The notes beneath the pieces were generated by a model. The model had not been told where the DNA came from. It ran no database searches and saw only the letters and a list, made by a program, of their open reading frames with translations. 64,000 nt of DNA from Lithobates sylvaticus (Eukaryota; Chordata; Amphibia; Anura; Ranidae): positions 152,933,356-152,997,355 of the forward strand of contig CM053034.1 of assembly GCA_028564925.1 (NCBI GenBank). The letters run 5' to 3'. Below, piece after piece: positions 9,653-21,167 of the stretch. Made by a program: the position numbers and the translations under genes. The number at the start of each line of letters is the position of its first letter. Position 1 is the first letter of the stretch.

Positions 9653-10610
9653 GTAGCACTATCCCCGTAGGGCTTGCTGAGGGTTGACTTCTTACCAGTT
9701 ACCAGTAGCTGGATGCTAATGGTTCCCACTTGGTTGCTGAGGGTCCCCACTTGGTTGCTAGGGGTTCCCGCTTGTCCCACCCTTCTCCCGCTTGCTCGTT
9801 ACTCAATGACCAGTCCAGGGTATTTGTATTTTTGTATTTTATTTTGGAACTTGAATGGGGTAAGGGATTAGTGGGATACTCCAACTGTAACTATTCACAA
9901 TGGATAAGGACAACTCTCACTTGACCTCACCGGATTACCTGTGGAAGCAGTCACACTGATTTAACCATACAGCCACATGTATGAAGGAATTAAGTCTTCT
10001 TGCTCTCACTAGCAGCAGACTTGATGCACTACATTATCTTCAGGATACCCTATAGCACCCCCTTTACTGCCACCCATCCACTGACTCTTCTAGCTGAAGG
10101 GGGTGGCCCTCACTCAACAGGCCCCACAGACACAGATCTGTACTCACAGTAGACAGAATCAAAACCTTCCTGGTGTCTCCCATCCAGTCAGCTCTGTAGG
10201 ACCTCTAGTTTCAGCTTCTCTCTCTCTCTAGGCCCCTGGGTCGACCACCCAGGGCTGCATGACCACCTCCTGGACTCTGTTCCCCAGCCTAACTAACTCT
10301 GCCCGGGCTTTAAATACAGTATCCCAGCATGCAATGCAGCACTTCTCCTCTGCAAATTGCCAGGACTGTAACAAAGTCTGTGCACTCACTTGTCAGGTCC
10401 CCTCCCACTGTCCAATATGCCTCCTTATTGGACCAGTGAGGGACAGTCAAACAAGCTGAGCTGCACCTGAGCACAATGAGCAGACTTAACAAATAGATCC
10501 TGCTCCCTGGTAGGCAGAGAGCACTCCAAGTTTTACCTGACCATCTTCCTGGTAAGAAGAAAGTTAAAAAACTATACTCTCTTCTAGCACCTACCTAGGA
10601 GGGTGCTACA
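9653..10610 (-). mobile_element. Solo LTR, Ty3/gypsy-like, related to the LTR at 36.7 kb
   Basis: The block is bounded by an 8-bp inverted pair, TGTAGCAC and GTGCTACA, within the TG...CA rule for LTRs. Its first bases, tgtagcactatcccc, match the LTR start tgtagcactaacccc at 36,730. Both share a cccagcatgca.tgca segment in the same orientation, so the inferred direction is minus. Flanking bases give only an imperfect four-base duplication. No internal region adjoins it, which points to recombination between two LTRs. It is an old, non-coding fossil. Confidence 0.6.
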
Positions 10611-10785
10611 TATAAAATAATAAAACATCCAACAGGGAGAGTGTAAACCTCTCACAATGGCCACTGCCAGTGTGCAGACCTAGCACAGAAAGATATAAGC
10701 CCTGAGAGATATAAGAAATTGCCAAATGGTTTCAAATTCAATTTTAGCCAAAGGTTTTAGATTCCTTATATACAAAACAGGGGTC

Positions 10786-11310
10786 TCCAAACTTTCTAAA
10801 CGCAGGGCCAATTTACTGTCCTTCAGACTTTAGGGGGGCTGGACTATGGGGATTAGGAGTAGAAATTGTCCTGGTGTCAGTGGGAGTAAACAATGCATCT
10901 TTGGTATTAGCGGGAGGAATAGAGCCCCATCATTGGTGTCAGTGTGAGGAATAGTGCCTTATCATTGGTGTCAGTAGGAGGAATGGTGCCCCATCATTGG
11001 TGTCAGTGGTAGGAATTATGTCCCATCGTTGGTGTCAGTGGGAGAAATAGTGCCCCATTGTTGACGTCAATGGGAGAAAAGTGCCCCATTGCAGATCTCA
11101 ATAGCAGTAACTACGGCCCATCGTTGGTGTCAGTGGGAGGGATAGTGCCCCATTGTTGATGTCAGTAGGAGGAATAGTGCCCATTGTTGTGGTCAGTTTG
11201 AGGAATAGTGCCCCATCGTTGGTGTCAATAGGAGAAATAGTGCCTCATTGCTAATGTCAGTTGGAGGAAATGTATTTTGTGTCAGTGTGAGAAAGTGCCC
11301 CAAAGGTCAG
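10786..11310. repeat. Minisatellite behind a hAT-like end
   Basis: At about 10,780-10,850 the sequence ggggtctccaaactttct followed by ttcagactttagggggg resembles the known tip of a hAT-type element that begins CAGGGGTCTCCAAACT. From about 10,870 a unit of roughly 31-33 bp (attggtgtcagtgggagga then atagtgccccatc) repeats about a dozen times. The opposite hAT end is not seen before the array fades near 11,300. Open frames here are unsupported. Confidence 0.7.
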
Positions 11311-11649
11311 ATAAAGGCAAGCAAAGGGCCCAGAACCCAGAAGGAGGTTGCTCCACACACGGTAGATCCGCTTATTGGCAGGAATGGATCCGTAGAATGC
11401 GATTTAGCCGGATATCCAGGACTCAGGAATTTTCCAAACCAAAAGTGAAAAAATATTGTGGTGCCCGGATCTACCACACTGTTAGTATACAACTAATTTA
11501 ATTAATAATAATATCATAATTACTTCAACCTTTCACCATGTAGTATCAACTGCATGGCGTAATCCATGCGACCACAAAAACTGCATATAAGAAAAGAGAA
11601 AGGAAAAGGCCTTCCAAGAGGGTCACAGTGAACAAGTGAATACTATGGT

Positions 11650-12200
11650 TGAATTGATTAAATTTTATTAAAAAAAAACACACCATAGTATCAAATATAA
11701 CAAAATACCAAAAATAACGGTCTGAGTATAACCTTCCAAGATATTAAAAAGACAATGTTGTCATTAAAAAGAGGGATCGCAGGTGCACACACATCCACAC
11801 AATTTTAGACATACACACAGCTGAAAGGATAAGGATTGGTTAAAGTATTGTTTTTCAATACTTTCGGGTCAGAGTTGGCGAACACATCAGAAGTATCAAG
11901 AAAAAAGATGATGATCGTCCACTGTCATTGCACTTTGCACAGTCCCATGGGGGCGATCCAAAGGGGTTAAAAGTAAAGGGTATCTATCCTTCCTATTCCT
12001 TTCTATCAATCCTTATCCTTTGAGATGTGTGTATGTCTGATTGTGTGGATGTATGTGCAGCTGACATCCCTCTTTTTAATGACAACGTTGTCTTTTTAAT
12101 ATCTAGGAAGGTTATACTCAGACCATTTTTTTAGGTATTTTGTTATATTTGATACTATGGTGTTTTTTTTCTAAATAAAATGTAATCAATTCTCCAAACC
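11650..12200. repeat. Long foldback: about 185-bp inverted arms around a 175-bp loop
   Basis: The left arm (about 11,650-11,837) contains caccatagtatcaaatataa, tctgagtataaccttcc and ggataaggattg. The right arm (about 12,012-12,200) carries their complements in reverse order, at roughly 90% identity by eye. The loop contains ctttcgggtcagagttggcg. No protein is encoded. It could be the fused ends of a Penelope-type element or an independent foldback transposon. Confidence 0.85.
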
Positions 12201-12480
12201 AAATAGGACTGACGCAAGGAAGGGTCCGTTTGAAGACCAGTAATGGATGGGGGGGTATTCTCATTTAGGCCGAGATAAAAATAAGGAAATAAAAAAGCTC
12301 CATATGGTGCAGGTCAAAAAAGGATTTTAATCTTAAAAAGTAAAAACATTGGTTGCAGATGAGTACAAAAAAATTGTGACCGCTGAATAAAAAGGTTAAA
12401 AGCAATATGGGGAACAAGTGAAGCAAGCCTGACGTGTTTCATCGCAACGGACTTCAACTGGGGCAATGAGGAGGCCGAGT
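12201..12480 (-). mobile_element. Possible Penelope-type terminal fragment
   Basis: On the minus strand a segment reads ccagttgaagtccgttgcga then tgaaacacgtcagg. A gaag...gaaac(g)cgt core is also seen in the terminal arms of the Penelope-like element at 15.4-19.5 kb. No coding sequence or boundaries were identified. Confidence 0.3.
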
Positions 12481-12850
12481 GCCTGAAGAGCACTCATGCA
12501 CATCGCTGGAAAAAGATGGGGCTCAGGTAAGTATTAGAGGGCCTGTGGGGATTCTGCACAGAGAAGATTTTTTACCTTCATGCATAGATAGCATGAAGGT
12601 AAAAAAACTTAAACCTTTATAACCACTTTAAAACATAACTAAACCCAAGAACAAAAATGTAATATATTGCATTACTTTATTTTTTATTTTTTTTTAGCTA
12701 AGAACATTTTCAGAAAGTACAGAAAACAGAAGGTTGTTGGTGAGTATATGGTAGATTGCACCGATTGAACCGCTGTGGACAGTTGTACATCTTCTGGAGT
12801 GTGGTTGATACATGCCCCCCCCCCCCCACACTACAAGCCTGTTTGAACCT
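12481..12850. mobile_element. Abutting fragments of TTAA-flanked families
   Basis: The left part (to 12,626) ends ctttataaccact before TTAA at 12,627-12,630, as family S copies do, and has a ttttttaccttcatgc / gcatgaaggtaaaaaa hairpin. Directly after the TTAA comes aacataactaaacccaagaa, the start of family T. The S piece lacks its left end and the T piece fades into a C-run near 12,820. Both are non-coding. Confidence 0.55.
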
Positions 12851-12851
12851 T

Positions 12852-13470
12852 TTATATTTGAGTCGATGCTGTTTGACTTATTTTCTGGCTCCTATATGGT
12901 GAGGGCACATCCGAATTGTGGACTATTTGTGTCAATGTGATATTTCCTAGTAAGTTTAGTACCATGGAAATGTAGGCGATACCTATCCCTCTTTTAATAC
13001 CAAATTTACCCCACAACCAAGGCCAATTCAATGCTATTCTGCAATCCAACATTGAATATGTCTAAACCTATATCGGACAGATGGACTCCATCTGCCCTAT
13101 ATAAACCTACAAAACCTCCCTATGCCTATAGGAAAAAACGCCGATAAGCAGCATGAATTTTTCCATGGATCTATTTACACGACGCCTGATCTTTTCCAAA
13201 TTTTTTAATTGAACGTCTTGTAGCCATATGAGCCTTGGAACTATTTCAGAAAAGATTATAGTGGTATTCGGGTGAAGACAATTTAAATGTATGTAGATCA
13301 CGCTTCATAGCAAACATCAGATCTAGGGTTTTAGCTCTACCCACATCGTTTCCCCCCAGGTGGACGATTAGTATATCTTTGACTGGCCACAATTCCAATA
13401 ACCTAGAGAGATAAAAAGACAAATTTATAAATTTTAGACCACAAATTCCTCTCCATAACACTTAAAATTT
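12852..13470 (-). pseudogene. Ngaro SGNH-hydrolase part
   Basis: Recognised from the motif LIVHLGGNDVGRAKTLDLMF, followed by IIFSEIVPRLIW and IRRRVNRSMEKF. GGND is the block III-like motif of SGNH/GDSL hydrolases. In Ngaro elements of fish and amphibians such a domain lies downstream of the recombinase, as here. Its role in the element's life cycle is not established. It is a fossil part. Confidence 0.7.
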
Positions 13471-13616
13471 CTTAGGATCCATTGACAGATTAGGTGTATA
13501 GCAACACATCCTGGATCCTTTTGTTAGCCCCAAAAAAAAAGGAGTGGCCTAGGATCCAAATCATATTTCTTTCACCTATAAAAAATCAAAGAGAGAGCTC
13601 AGGTCTGACAAAAATG

Positions 13617-14110
13617 TTAAATCGCTGTGATTCCAATCTGCCTATTTTTTTTAATTATTGCGTCCTCAATGCCCATATTTGCAGCTTCCATTGCTGCACC
13701 AATTCTAAATGAGTGGGAGGTGAAATTAAGTGCTTGTAACCCTAACTTCAACATGCATTTTTTGAGAATCATGTTGAATTGATATCCTGTAAGGGATGAC
13801 CCATCCAAATGAACCAAAATATTCCCTTCACCTGATGATCTAATTGCCAGATACTCATTCACTGTCCTTAGTGGACAAATTTCAACTTCTCCATACACCT
13901 TTACCTGTTTTGTCTGTTTTGGAATTTGCGATATATATATTAAGTCCTGCCCTGTAAATCATCACGTGATGAATCAACAGGCCAGACACAGACTTTTTGT
14001 TTTTGGGTAACAGTTTAGATATTCTCATAGCACCAAAAAATGCTAATACAAAAGCAGTTTTAAATAATATTGACTCAAATAGAGATAGAAATGGGAAAAA
14101 ATGCTACTTT
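13617..14110 (-). pseudogene. Ngaro tyrosine recombinase part
   Basis: Two family hallmarks are readable: LAFFGAMRISKLLP, containing the first catalytic arginine, and FTSHSFRIGAAMEAA, containing the histidine and second arginine. The enzyme would integrate the circular cDNA of the element. Position between RNase H and hydrolase fits Ngaro. It is a fossil part. Confidence 0.75.
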
Positions 14111-14259
14111 TTGTAACCTATAAGGGCTTGTTTTATAGAAAAGAAGTATGTACACTGAGGAAAACCTTGCAATTTAAATAAAAAGGACACCCCTGCTAGT
14201 ATCTTAGCAATCTGGCCATGTGCTATTAGCCACCGATTTCTTTATTGACTTCATCAAAA

Positions 14260-15446
14260 TTTTTAAATCAGGTTCCATAGATGTTCGGGACATGCCTGTC
14301 CTTCTTTGTCCACATTTGGCAGCAGCTGACGGAATTTGTGTATCTGCAACCGAGATAATGCATCCACAATTTGATGTTCTTTACCTGGAACGTATCTTGC
14401 TTTTACCCAGATATTAAAGCGTAAACATAAAAATACCAGATGCCTAAGTAATTTTACTACCAGAAGGGATTTTGTTGATAGACAATTGACTGCATAGATT
14501 ACTCTTTTATTATCGGAGTTAATTAATATTTTTTTATTGGCAAATTTTTCACCCCATATTTCTAATGCTACAACTAATGGGAATAATTTGAGTAGAACTA
14601 TGCTCCTAGTGGCTGTCATTTGTATCCATCTTTCTGGCCACCCACTACAGCACCAGTGACTGCCCCATATTGCAGCAAAACCGAAAGATCCAGCTGCATC
14701 CGTGTATAATTCCATATCTGATGAGAATACAAACTCTGTTTAAAAAAATTAATGCCCGTTATATAAATGAAAAAATGTCATCCATACCATGAGGTCCTCC
14801 TTAAGATCTCTTGTTAACCTAATGTGTGAGAACGGGGATTTAAGCCCTGACATGCATATATACTTTGCGAGAATATCCTTCCCACCGGCATAACTCTTGT
14901 TGCGAATGCTAGTCGCCCTAATAAAGATTGAATTTCTTTTAATAAAACTTTTTTTCACCATTCATCCAAGAAATCATAGCTTTAATCTCGTTAACTTTAT
15001 TCAATGGTAGCTGAAATTCTAATAATTCTGTATCTATTCTTATGCCTAGAAATTCAAGGGATATGGTTGGCAAAAGTCTTTTCAGCAGCAAGAGGGACTC
15101 CAAATTTTTTTGTGATCGTACCAAACAATTGCAACATAAATAAGCAAATAGGGGATTAGGCAGGGCCTAAATAAAAAGGAAGTCATCAAGGTATTGCAAT
15201 ATACCATCATGACCAGATTCAAATGAAACCACCCATTGAAGAAATCATGCAAATTTCTTGAAATACGCACATGATATAGAACATCCCATGGGGAGGCACA
15301 TTTCGTAGTAAAATTTATCTTTGGATACCATGCCAAGGGAATTATAAGAAGCTGGACCAATTGGAAGCAATCTAAATGCTGCTTTAATATCCACTTTAGC
15401 GAGTAGTGCAGCTTTCCCAAATATCTCATCTTCAACGCAGGGAAAA
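14260..15446 (-). pseudogene. Ngaro reverse transcriptase and RNase H part
   Basis: The RT segment includes KAALLAKVDIKAAFRLLPIG and CLPMGCSISCAYF, and later FLGIRIDTELLEFQLP. RNase H follows with YTDAAGSFGFAAIWGSHW and ends KARYVPGKEHQIVDALSRLQ. These match DIRS-type polymerases rather than Ty3/gypsy. The portion upstream of the RT is missing. Confidence 0.75.
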
Positions 15447-16350
15447 ACCAAGTCCAAACCATAGCCAGCATGCATATGAAAGTAAAAAGGACAATCTAGT
15501 GCTCTCTGTTTGTTGAAATAAATTTATTTGCACAGGAGAAGATGAGAAAAATACTCACATTACACAGCACTCAGTTCCGAGTGCTAGTGCTGTGTGTGTA
15601 TAGGAACCAAAGATGGCCGCAGGTGACGTCACTCGTGCTCCCTGACCTTCGTACGCGTTAAGTCCAGGCGGGACTACTTCAGCGTGGGGCAGGGTAGCAA
15701 CGAGACGGCCCGCACGATCTAAATATTGCCATGGGAACCGCAGACGGACCAATCGGGTCCCACGGCGCTAATGACCAATCACAGCGCTGATGGCTCAGAA
15801 CACTGCAGATTTGTATATAATAGATACCGCTACAGCGCGGTTAGATTTTAAAACAGATGGCATAAGGCAAAAACTCAGGGTAGGACCTCAAGGAGAATTA
15901 GTTAGTGAAAAACATACTATAAATCAGCCATCGGTTCATTGCAATCAGTGAGACATGCTGAGTATAAAGGGGCACTCTACACTATAAAAACTAAACATAT
16001 ACAAATCTATAAAATCATCCTTTTAAAAGAAGGGGGATTTTTACTTTTTAAATAAAAAAGTACTAAAAAATAGTAAAAAGAGTGACGTCATTATGCGTAC
16101 ATCTTTGGACCAAACACTTCAATACAATACAGTTACATAAAATCAGTAAAAGTAAAAACATAGAAAACTTCCTATTAAGGTAACCGTAATAAATAAATAT
16201 CAGGGTGGCCCATATAAAATTTATATTTAGGATAAAAAATAAGAAGGACAGAATATAAAACTAAAAAATCTTAAGAAATAGAAAAAAATAGAAAAAACAC
16301 ACATATTTGGATCTTATATATATATTAAAAAATATATATCTAAAAAATAT
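15447..16350. repeat. Left inverted arm of the Penelope-like element
   Basis: Begins aagtccaaaccatagccagc and runs through gtgctctctgtttgttgaaa, gggcagggtagcaacgagac and ttgtatataatagatacc. The right arm has the reverse complement of all these. The left arm has an extra block of about 60 bp near 15,535-15,595. It probably contains the element's promoter or terminal structure. Confidence 0.85.
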
Positions 16351-16389
16351 ATAAAATATATATAAAATAGGGTATTACTACCACACACT

Positions 16390-18390
16390 CTAACCTCAGG
16401 AATAAATCTGTTTTTAACCCACCTTGTAATGACAACAGACATTTAGATGTTTTAAGAACATGGTTTGTAGTGACCTAGATAATCTTAAAATTAAAAAAGT
16501 CAGGGATTCTCAGCAAATTAAAAGAGGTATCACTTCCCTTGAACAGAGGAATGACATTGTGATCCGTCCGGCTGATAAAGGAGGTGGGTTAGTGGTAATG
16601 AGTAAAACTTACTATCAAACAGAAATGATGAGGCTATTGAGTTATCAAGATACATATCAAGCATTATATGGGGTCCCTATGTTCTTATACAAAATAAATT
16701 ACATGTACTTATAGAAAAAGGCAAGAATATGGGGATAATAAATAATAAGGAAGCATCGTATCTTGATCCATTTTATTGTAGGACCCCTATAATTTATTTC
16801 CTACCAAAGTTACATAAAAATGCTGAACAGCCACCAGGACGTCCAATTGTCAACGGAATAGACTCTGTCACATCACGATTGGGCCAATATTTGGATTTCT
16901 TTTTGCAGCCTTTAGTTATTAAAATGAAAGCGTATTTACGTGACACCAAGCAAATTATTCAGATTTTGGATAAATTATCTTGCACTCCTAACAGTATACT
17001 TATTACTGCAGATGTGGGGTCATTGTATACCATTATAGATCATAATGCAGCCACTGAATCAGTCAAATGGGCCTTGGCTGAAACAGACCTAACAGAAGAC
17101 CATGTCCAGTTTTTATTGGAATGTTTAGATTTCTGTTTACTTAATAATTACTTTTGGTTTGATTGTAATTATTTTTTACAAGTATGAGGCGTAGCGATGG
17201 GTGCTCGCTTTGCTCCCAGTGTGGTCAATTTATTTATGGCCCACTGGGAAGAACAGGCAGTATTTCATGATCACCCACCCCAGCTACTATGTTATAAATG
17301 GTATATTGATGATTTAATAATGATATGGGAAGGTGACATGTCAAGCTTACAGCCCTTTATGGATAAACTCAATAATAATGATAAAAATATTGAACTCACT
17401 TGGACTCTCGATAAACAACAGATTACTTTCCTTGATCTGGATATTTTTAAGAAAAATAAGGAATCATTTTAAACTAACGGATCGCAATGCGTATATCCCC
17501 CTGAATAGTTGTCACCACCGTTTATGGCTCTGTAATATTCCTAGGGGACAATTTATCTGTCTCCGAAGAAACTGTACTGAGGAAAATAAATGTTTAACCC
17601 AGTCCAAGATTTTATCTGAACGTTTTAAACAAAAGGGTTATACTCAGATAGGAGTCTCATTGTGGCTGACAAGACTATTATTCCAGATAATAAGGATAAC
17701 ACACAAGGGTTTAAAATGATTATGGACTATAGCATTCAACATAAAAAATTTGAAAGAATTGTTGCTAAACACTGGCCCATTCTTAAATACGATCGGGTTC
17801 TTGGACCTTCTATTCTGGATCGTCCAGAATTTATCTACCGTAAGGCCCCTTCTTTAAGAGACAGTCTGGCACCAGGTGTTATAGACCCTCCAAAAAATAA
17901 GTGAGAGTAAGCTTTTTACCTTTTTATCAGGTTTTTATGCATGTGGTAGATGTGCGACTTGCAAGCATGTTAAAAACAATATTAAAAAACGCAAAGATTT
18001 TATTTCCAAAACCACTGAGAAACAATACATTATTAAAGATCTCATTACATGTACCACAGTAGGAGTCGTGTATATGTTGGAATGTGATTGCGGCCTGCAA
18101 TATGTCGGCCGCACTTCGCGAGCTTTACATGTACGTGTTGGAGAACACATAAGCAATATCAAACGAGGTATCAAAACGCATAGTGTGTCCAGACATTTTA
18201 GGAATTGTGATCAGAGGGACCCAAAAAGTCTTAAATTTTGGGGAATAGAAAAAGTCCCACTGGAGAGGGGGACACTACATACGCCAACTTAGTCGCAGAG
18301 AATCATTCTGGATTTATGAGACAAAAGTTATGGCACCTGCGGGGTTGAACGTTGACTTTGATTTGAATTGTTTTATTTCTAATAGATAAA
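16390..18390 (+). pseudogene. Penelope-like RT with GIY-YIG endonuclease
   Basis: In order: an N-terminal piece with DIVIRPADKGGGLVVMSK; a finger/palm region with FLPKLHK, PPGRPIVNGIDS and ITADVGSLYT; VAMGARFAPSVVNLFM; a catalytic-palm strand WYIDDLIMIW; and TFLDLDIF. The endonuclease at about 18,060-18,390 includes YMLECDCGLQYVGRTSRALH and HSVSRHF. RADKGGG, KLHK, PPGRPI and a C-terminal GIY-YIG together are diagnostic of Penelope-like elements. The start upstream of 16,390 is not resolved. Confidence 0.9.
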
Positions 18391-18439
18391 CAATTGGAAT
18401 ATATTTTATATATTTTATATATTTTTTATATATATTTAT

Positions 18440-19323
18440 ATATTTTTTATATATATATATATATATAAGGTCCAAATATGTGTGTTTTTTCTATTTTTTT
18501 ATATTTCTTAATAATTTTTAGTTTTATATTCTGTCCTTCTTATTTTTTATCCTAAATATAAATTTTATATGGGCCACCCTGTTATTTTTTTTATTACGGG
18601 TTACCTTAATAGGAAGTTTTCTATGTTTTTATTTTTACTGATTTTATGTAACTGTATTGTATTGAAGTGTTTGATCCAAAGATGTACGCGTAATGACGTC
18701 ACTCTTTTTACTATTTTTTAGTACTTTTTTATTTAAAAAGTAAAAATCCCCCTTCTTTTAAAGGGATGATTTTATAGATTTGTAATGTTTAGTTTTTATA
18801 GTGTAGAGTGCCCCTTTATACTCAGCATGTCTCACTGATTGCAATGAACTGATGGCTGATTTATAGTGTGTTTTTCACTAACTAATTCTCCTTGAGGTCC
18901 TACCCTGAGTTTTTGCCTTATGCCATCTGGTTTAGAATCAGGCTTTGTTTAAAGGTAAATGTTGCACCGTTCACCTTTAAAATCTAACCGCGCTGTAACT
19001 GTATCTATTATATACAAATCTGCAGTGTTCTGAGCCATCAGCGCTGTGATTGGTCATAAGCGCCGTGGGACCCGATTGGTCCGTCTGCGGTTCCCATGGC
19101 AATATTTAGATCGTGCGGGCCGTCTCGTTGCTACCCTGCCCCACGCTGAAGAAGTCCCGCCTGGACGTAATGTGTACGAGGGTCAGGGAGCACGAGTGGC
19201 GTCACCCACGGCCATCTTTGGTTCCTAAACACACACAGCGCCAGCAAATACATTTATTTCAACAAACAGAGAGCACTAAGTTGTCCTTTTTACTTTCATA
19301 TGCTTGCTGGCTATGGTTTGGAC
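18440..19323. repeat. Right inverted arm of the Penelope-like element
   Basis: Reverse complement of 15,447-16,350, ending tgctggctatggtttggact. It contains gctgaagaagtcccgcctgg, the gaagaagt...cgcc motif often seen in these arms. It starts in TA-rich DNA directly after the endonuclease stop region. Confidence 0.85.
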
Positions 19324-19621
19324 TTTGATCACTATCACAGAGCATTGTTACTTGGACTGTGTCATCACTCCACTTTTTAGTAGTGCCTGTTTTCTGCACA
19401 TGCACTTTATTTTGGAACTTTTATTGACTTATCTTCTGGGACTGTCTGTGATTGCTTCATTTATTAATTTATTCAATTATTTATTATTTTTTGCGCTGCA
19501 CTATTGTATTTTAATGTTCTTATGAGGTATTTTTTGAATTAACCTTGAGTGTCAGCAGGCATCTTAGATTAGTTTTTATTTGTTGCTTTGATTTTATGAC
19601 AGCGCTGAGTACCTTCCTTAT

Positions 19622-21061
19622 ATTGGTGACCCCGCCCCCTCTGACGCACAGGGATGTCATGGGGACTTCCATATGGCTTTCCCCATGACGTCAGAGGGGG
19701 GCGGGGTCACCAGGTGGCCCCGCCCTCCGTTATAAAAGACCTGTTAGGCGCAGCGAAGCCTCACACAGCGGGAGCCTCCCATTGCGTGGAGCGGCCCAAG
19801 AAGAGACACCGACGCCATGGAAGAAGATGCCGGACGAGAAGACTAGAGCAAGAAGAAGCGGATCGGAGGAAGAAGAAGATGGAAGAAGAAGATGGAAGAA
19901 GATGCCGGAAGGAGAAGATGAAGAAACCGAAGGATGACGAAAGGAAGAAGGAAGAAGACCAGAAGAAAGAAGATGAAAGAAGATTTTAATAAAGGAATTG
20001 TCAAAGACTGTCTCCTGTCATTTTTACCATTTTTGTCACTTTTTTGGTGAAATGGTAGGGGTACATTTGTACCCCCTTACCACTTCACACAGGGGGGGGG
20101 GGCGGGATCTGGGGGGTGCCCTTGTTAAAGGGGGCTTCCAGATTCCGATAAGCCCCCCGCCCGCAGACCCCCACAACCAATGGCCAGGGTTGTGGGGAAG
20201 AGGCCCTTGTCCTCATCAACATGGGGACAAGGTGCTTTGAGGGGTCACAGACCCCCAAAGCACCCTCCTAATGTTGAGGAAATGTGGCCTGGTACAGTTT
20301 AGGAGGACGGGGGGGCCGCTCTCATCCCCCCTCTTTTCCTGCGGCCTGCCAGGTTGCGTGCTCGGATAAGGGTCTGGTATGGATTTTGAGGGGGACCCCA
20401 CGCCATTTTTTTTTGTCCGGGGTTCCCCTTAAAATCCATCCCAGACCCAGACCCCTACGTTATTTTTTTTTTAAATTTGACGCAGGGTTCCCCTTAATAT
20501 CCATAGCAGACCTGAAGGGCCTGGTAATTGAATTTGGGGGGACCCCTACGCTTTTTTTTTTTTACCAATGAGTTTTTTTTTATCAATGACTTTCAATGAA
20601 TGACTGTTCTCTGTGTTACGGGAGCTGGCAATTCATTAGCCGCGAGAGTTTTTAAATAGCTTTTTTTCCTGCAAAAATTACACTTTGTGCAGGGACAGTT
20701 CTAAGCACGGGAAACATGCGCCCCTTCACAGGCATATTATAGACACCCCCCCAGGTACGAAATTTAAAGGAATATTACACTTTTATTGTTTCACATTAAG
20801 CATTATTAAAATCACTGCTCCTGAAAAAACGTCCGTTTTTAAAAAAAAATTTGCATTGATACATGTCCCCTGGGGCAGGACCGAGGTCCCCAAACACTTT
20901 TTATGACAATAACATGCATATTAGCCTTTAAAATTAGCACTTTTGATTTCGAACGTTTGCGTCCGTTGTAATTAATAGGGTTCTAATGTTCGCACAAACT
21001 TTAGGTCCGTTCGCGGGTTCTGGTGCGAACCGAACCCGGGGGTGTTGGGCTCATCCCTACT
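19622..21061 (+). mobile_element. Palindromic foldback family F, copy 1
   Basis: Starts with a hairpin: ggtgaccccgccccctctga is mirrored by tcagaggggggcggggtcac about 60 bp later. It continues through a purine-rich block (gaagaagatgg repeats), ttttggtgaaatggtagggg, gggtctggtatggattttga and acactttttatgac, and ends gggctcatccctac. The same order is found at 32,640-34,515, and partly at 47,137-48,335. The purine block gives a Lys/Glu-rich frame, which is composition, not a gene. Transposon class is unknown and the left half is mostly missing. Confidence 0.75.
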
Positions 21062-21167
21062 CCTCAACCATCACAGTGGATGCTGTTGCAGGAGCCCGCC
21101 TCACTCTGTTTCTAGGCGGTGATGGAGATAGTGTTCTCCTCCTCCTCTTCTCTCTTTGGCTGGCTCT

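Larger units (their letters stand above)
12850..15446 (-). mobile_element. Ngaro (DIRS-type tyrosine-recombinase) retrotransposon fossil
   Basis: Minus-strand parts in order are reverse transcriptase (about 15,440-14,940), RNase H (about 14,720-14,260), tyrosine recombinase (about 14,110-13,617) and an SGNH-type hydrolase (about 13,470-12,850). RT plus a tyrosine recombinase defines DIRS-type elements, and the hydrolase is known from vertebrate Ngaro members. It is clearly broken, with roughly eight to ten interruptions, and its upstream part is absent. The right edge coincides with the Penelope-like element at 15,447. It is a fossil of at least moderate age. Confidence 0.8.
15447..19520 (+). 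mobile_element. Penelope-like retroelement with inverted terminal arms
   Basis: A central plus-strand RT plus GIY-YIG region is flanked by nearly identical arms in opposite orientation (15,447-16,350 and 18,440-19,323). Inverted or direct pseudo-LTRs are a known feature of Penelope-like elements. Right of the right arm the sequence continues to a tttttgcgctgcactattgt tail near 19,510. The left arm abuts the Ngaro fossil, so this element probably inserted into it. The coding region has about five or six breaks. Confidence 0.8.

Noticed and set aside
19654-19989. Lys/Glu-rich frame that looks like a nuclear protein
   Set aside because: The GAAGAAGATGG purine repeat of foldback family F produces it, and the same block is palindromic in copy 2. 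No conserved domain.
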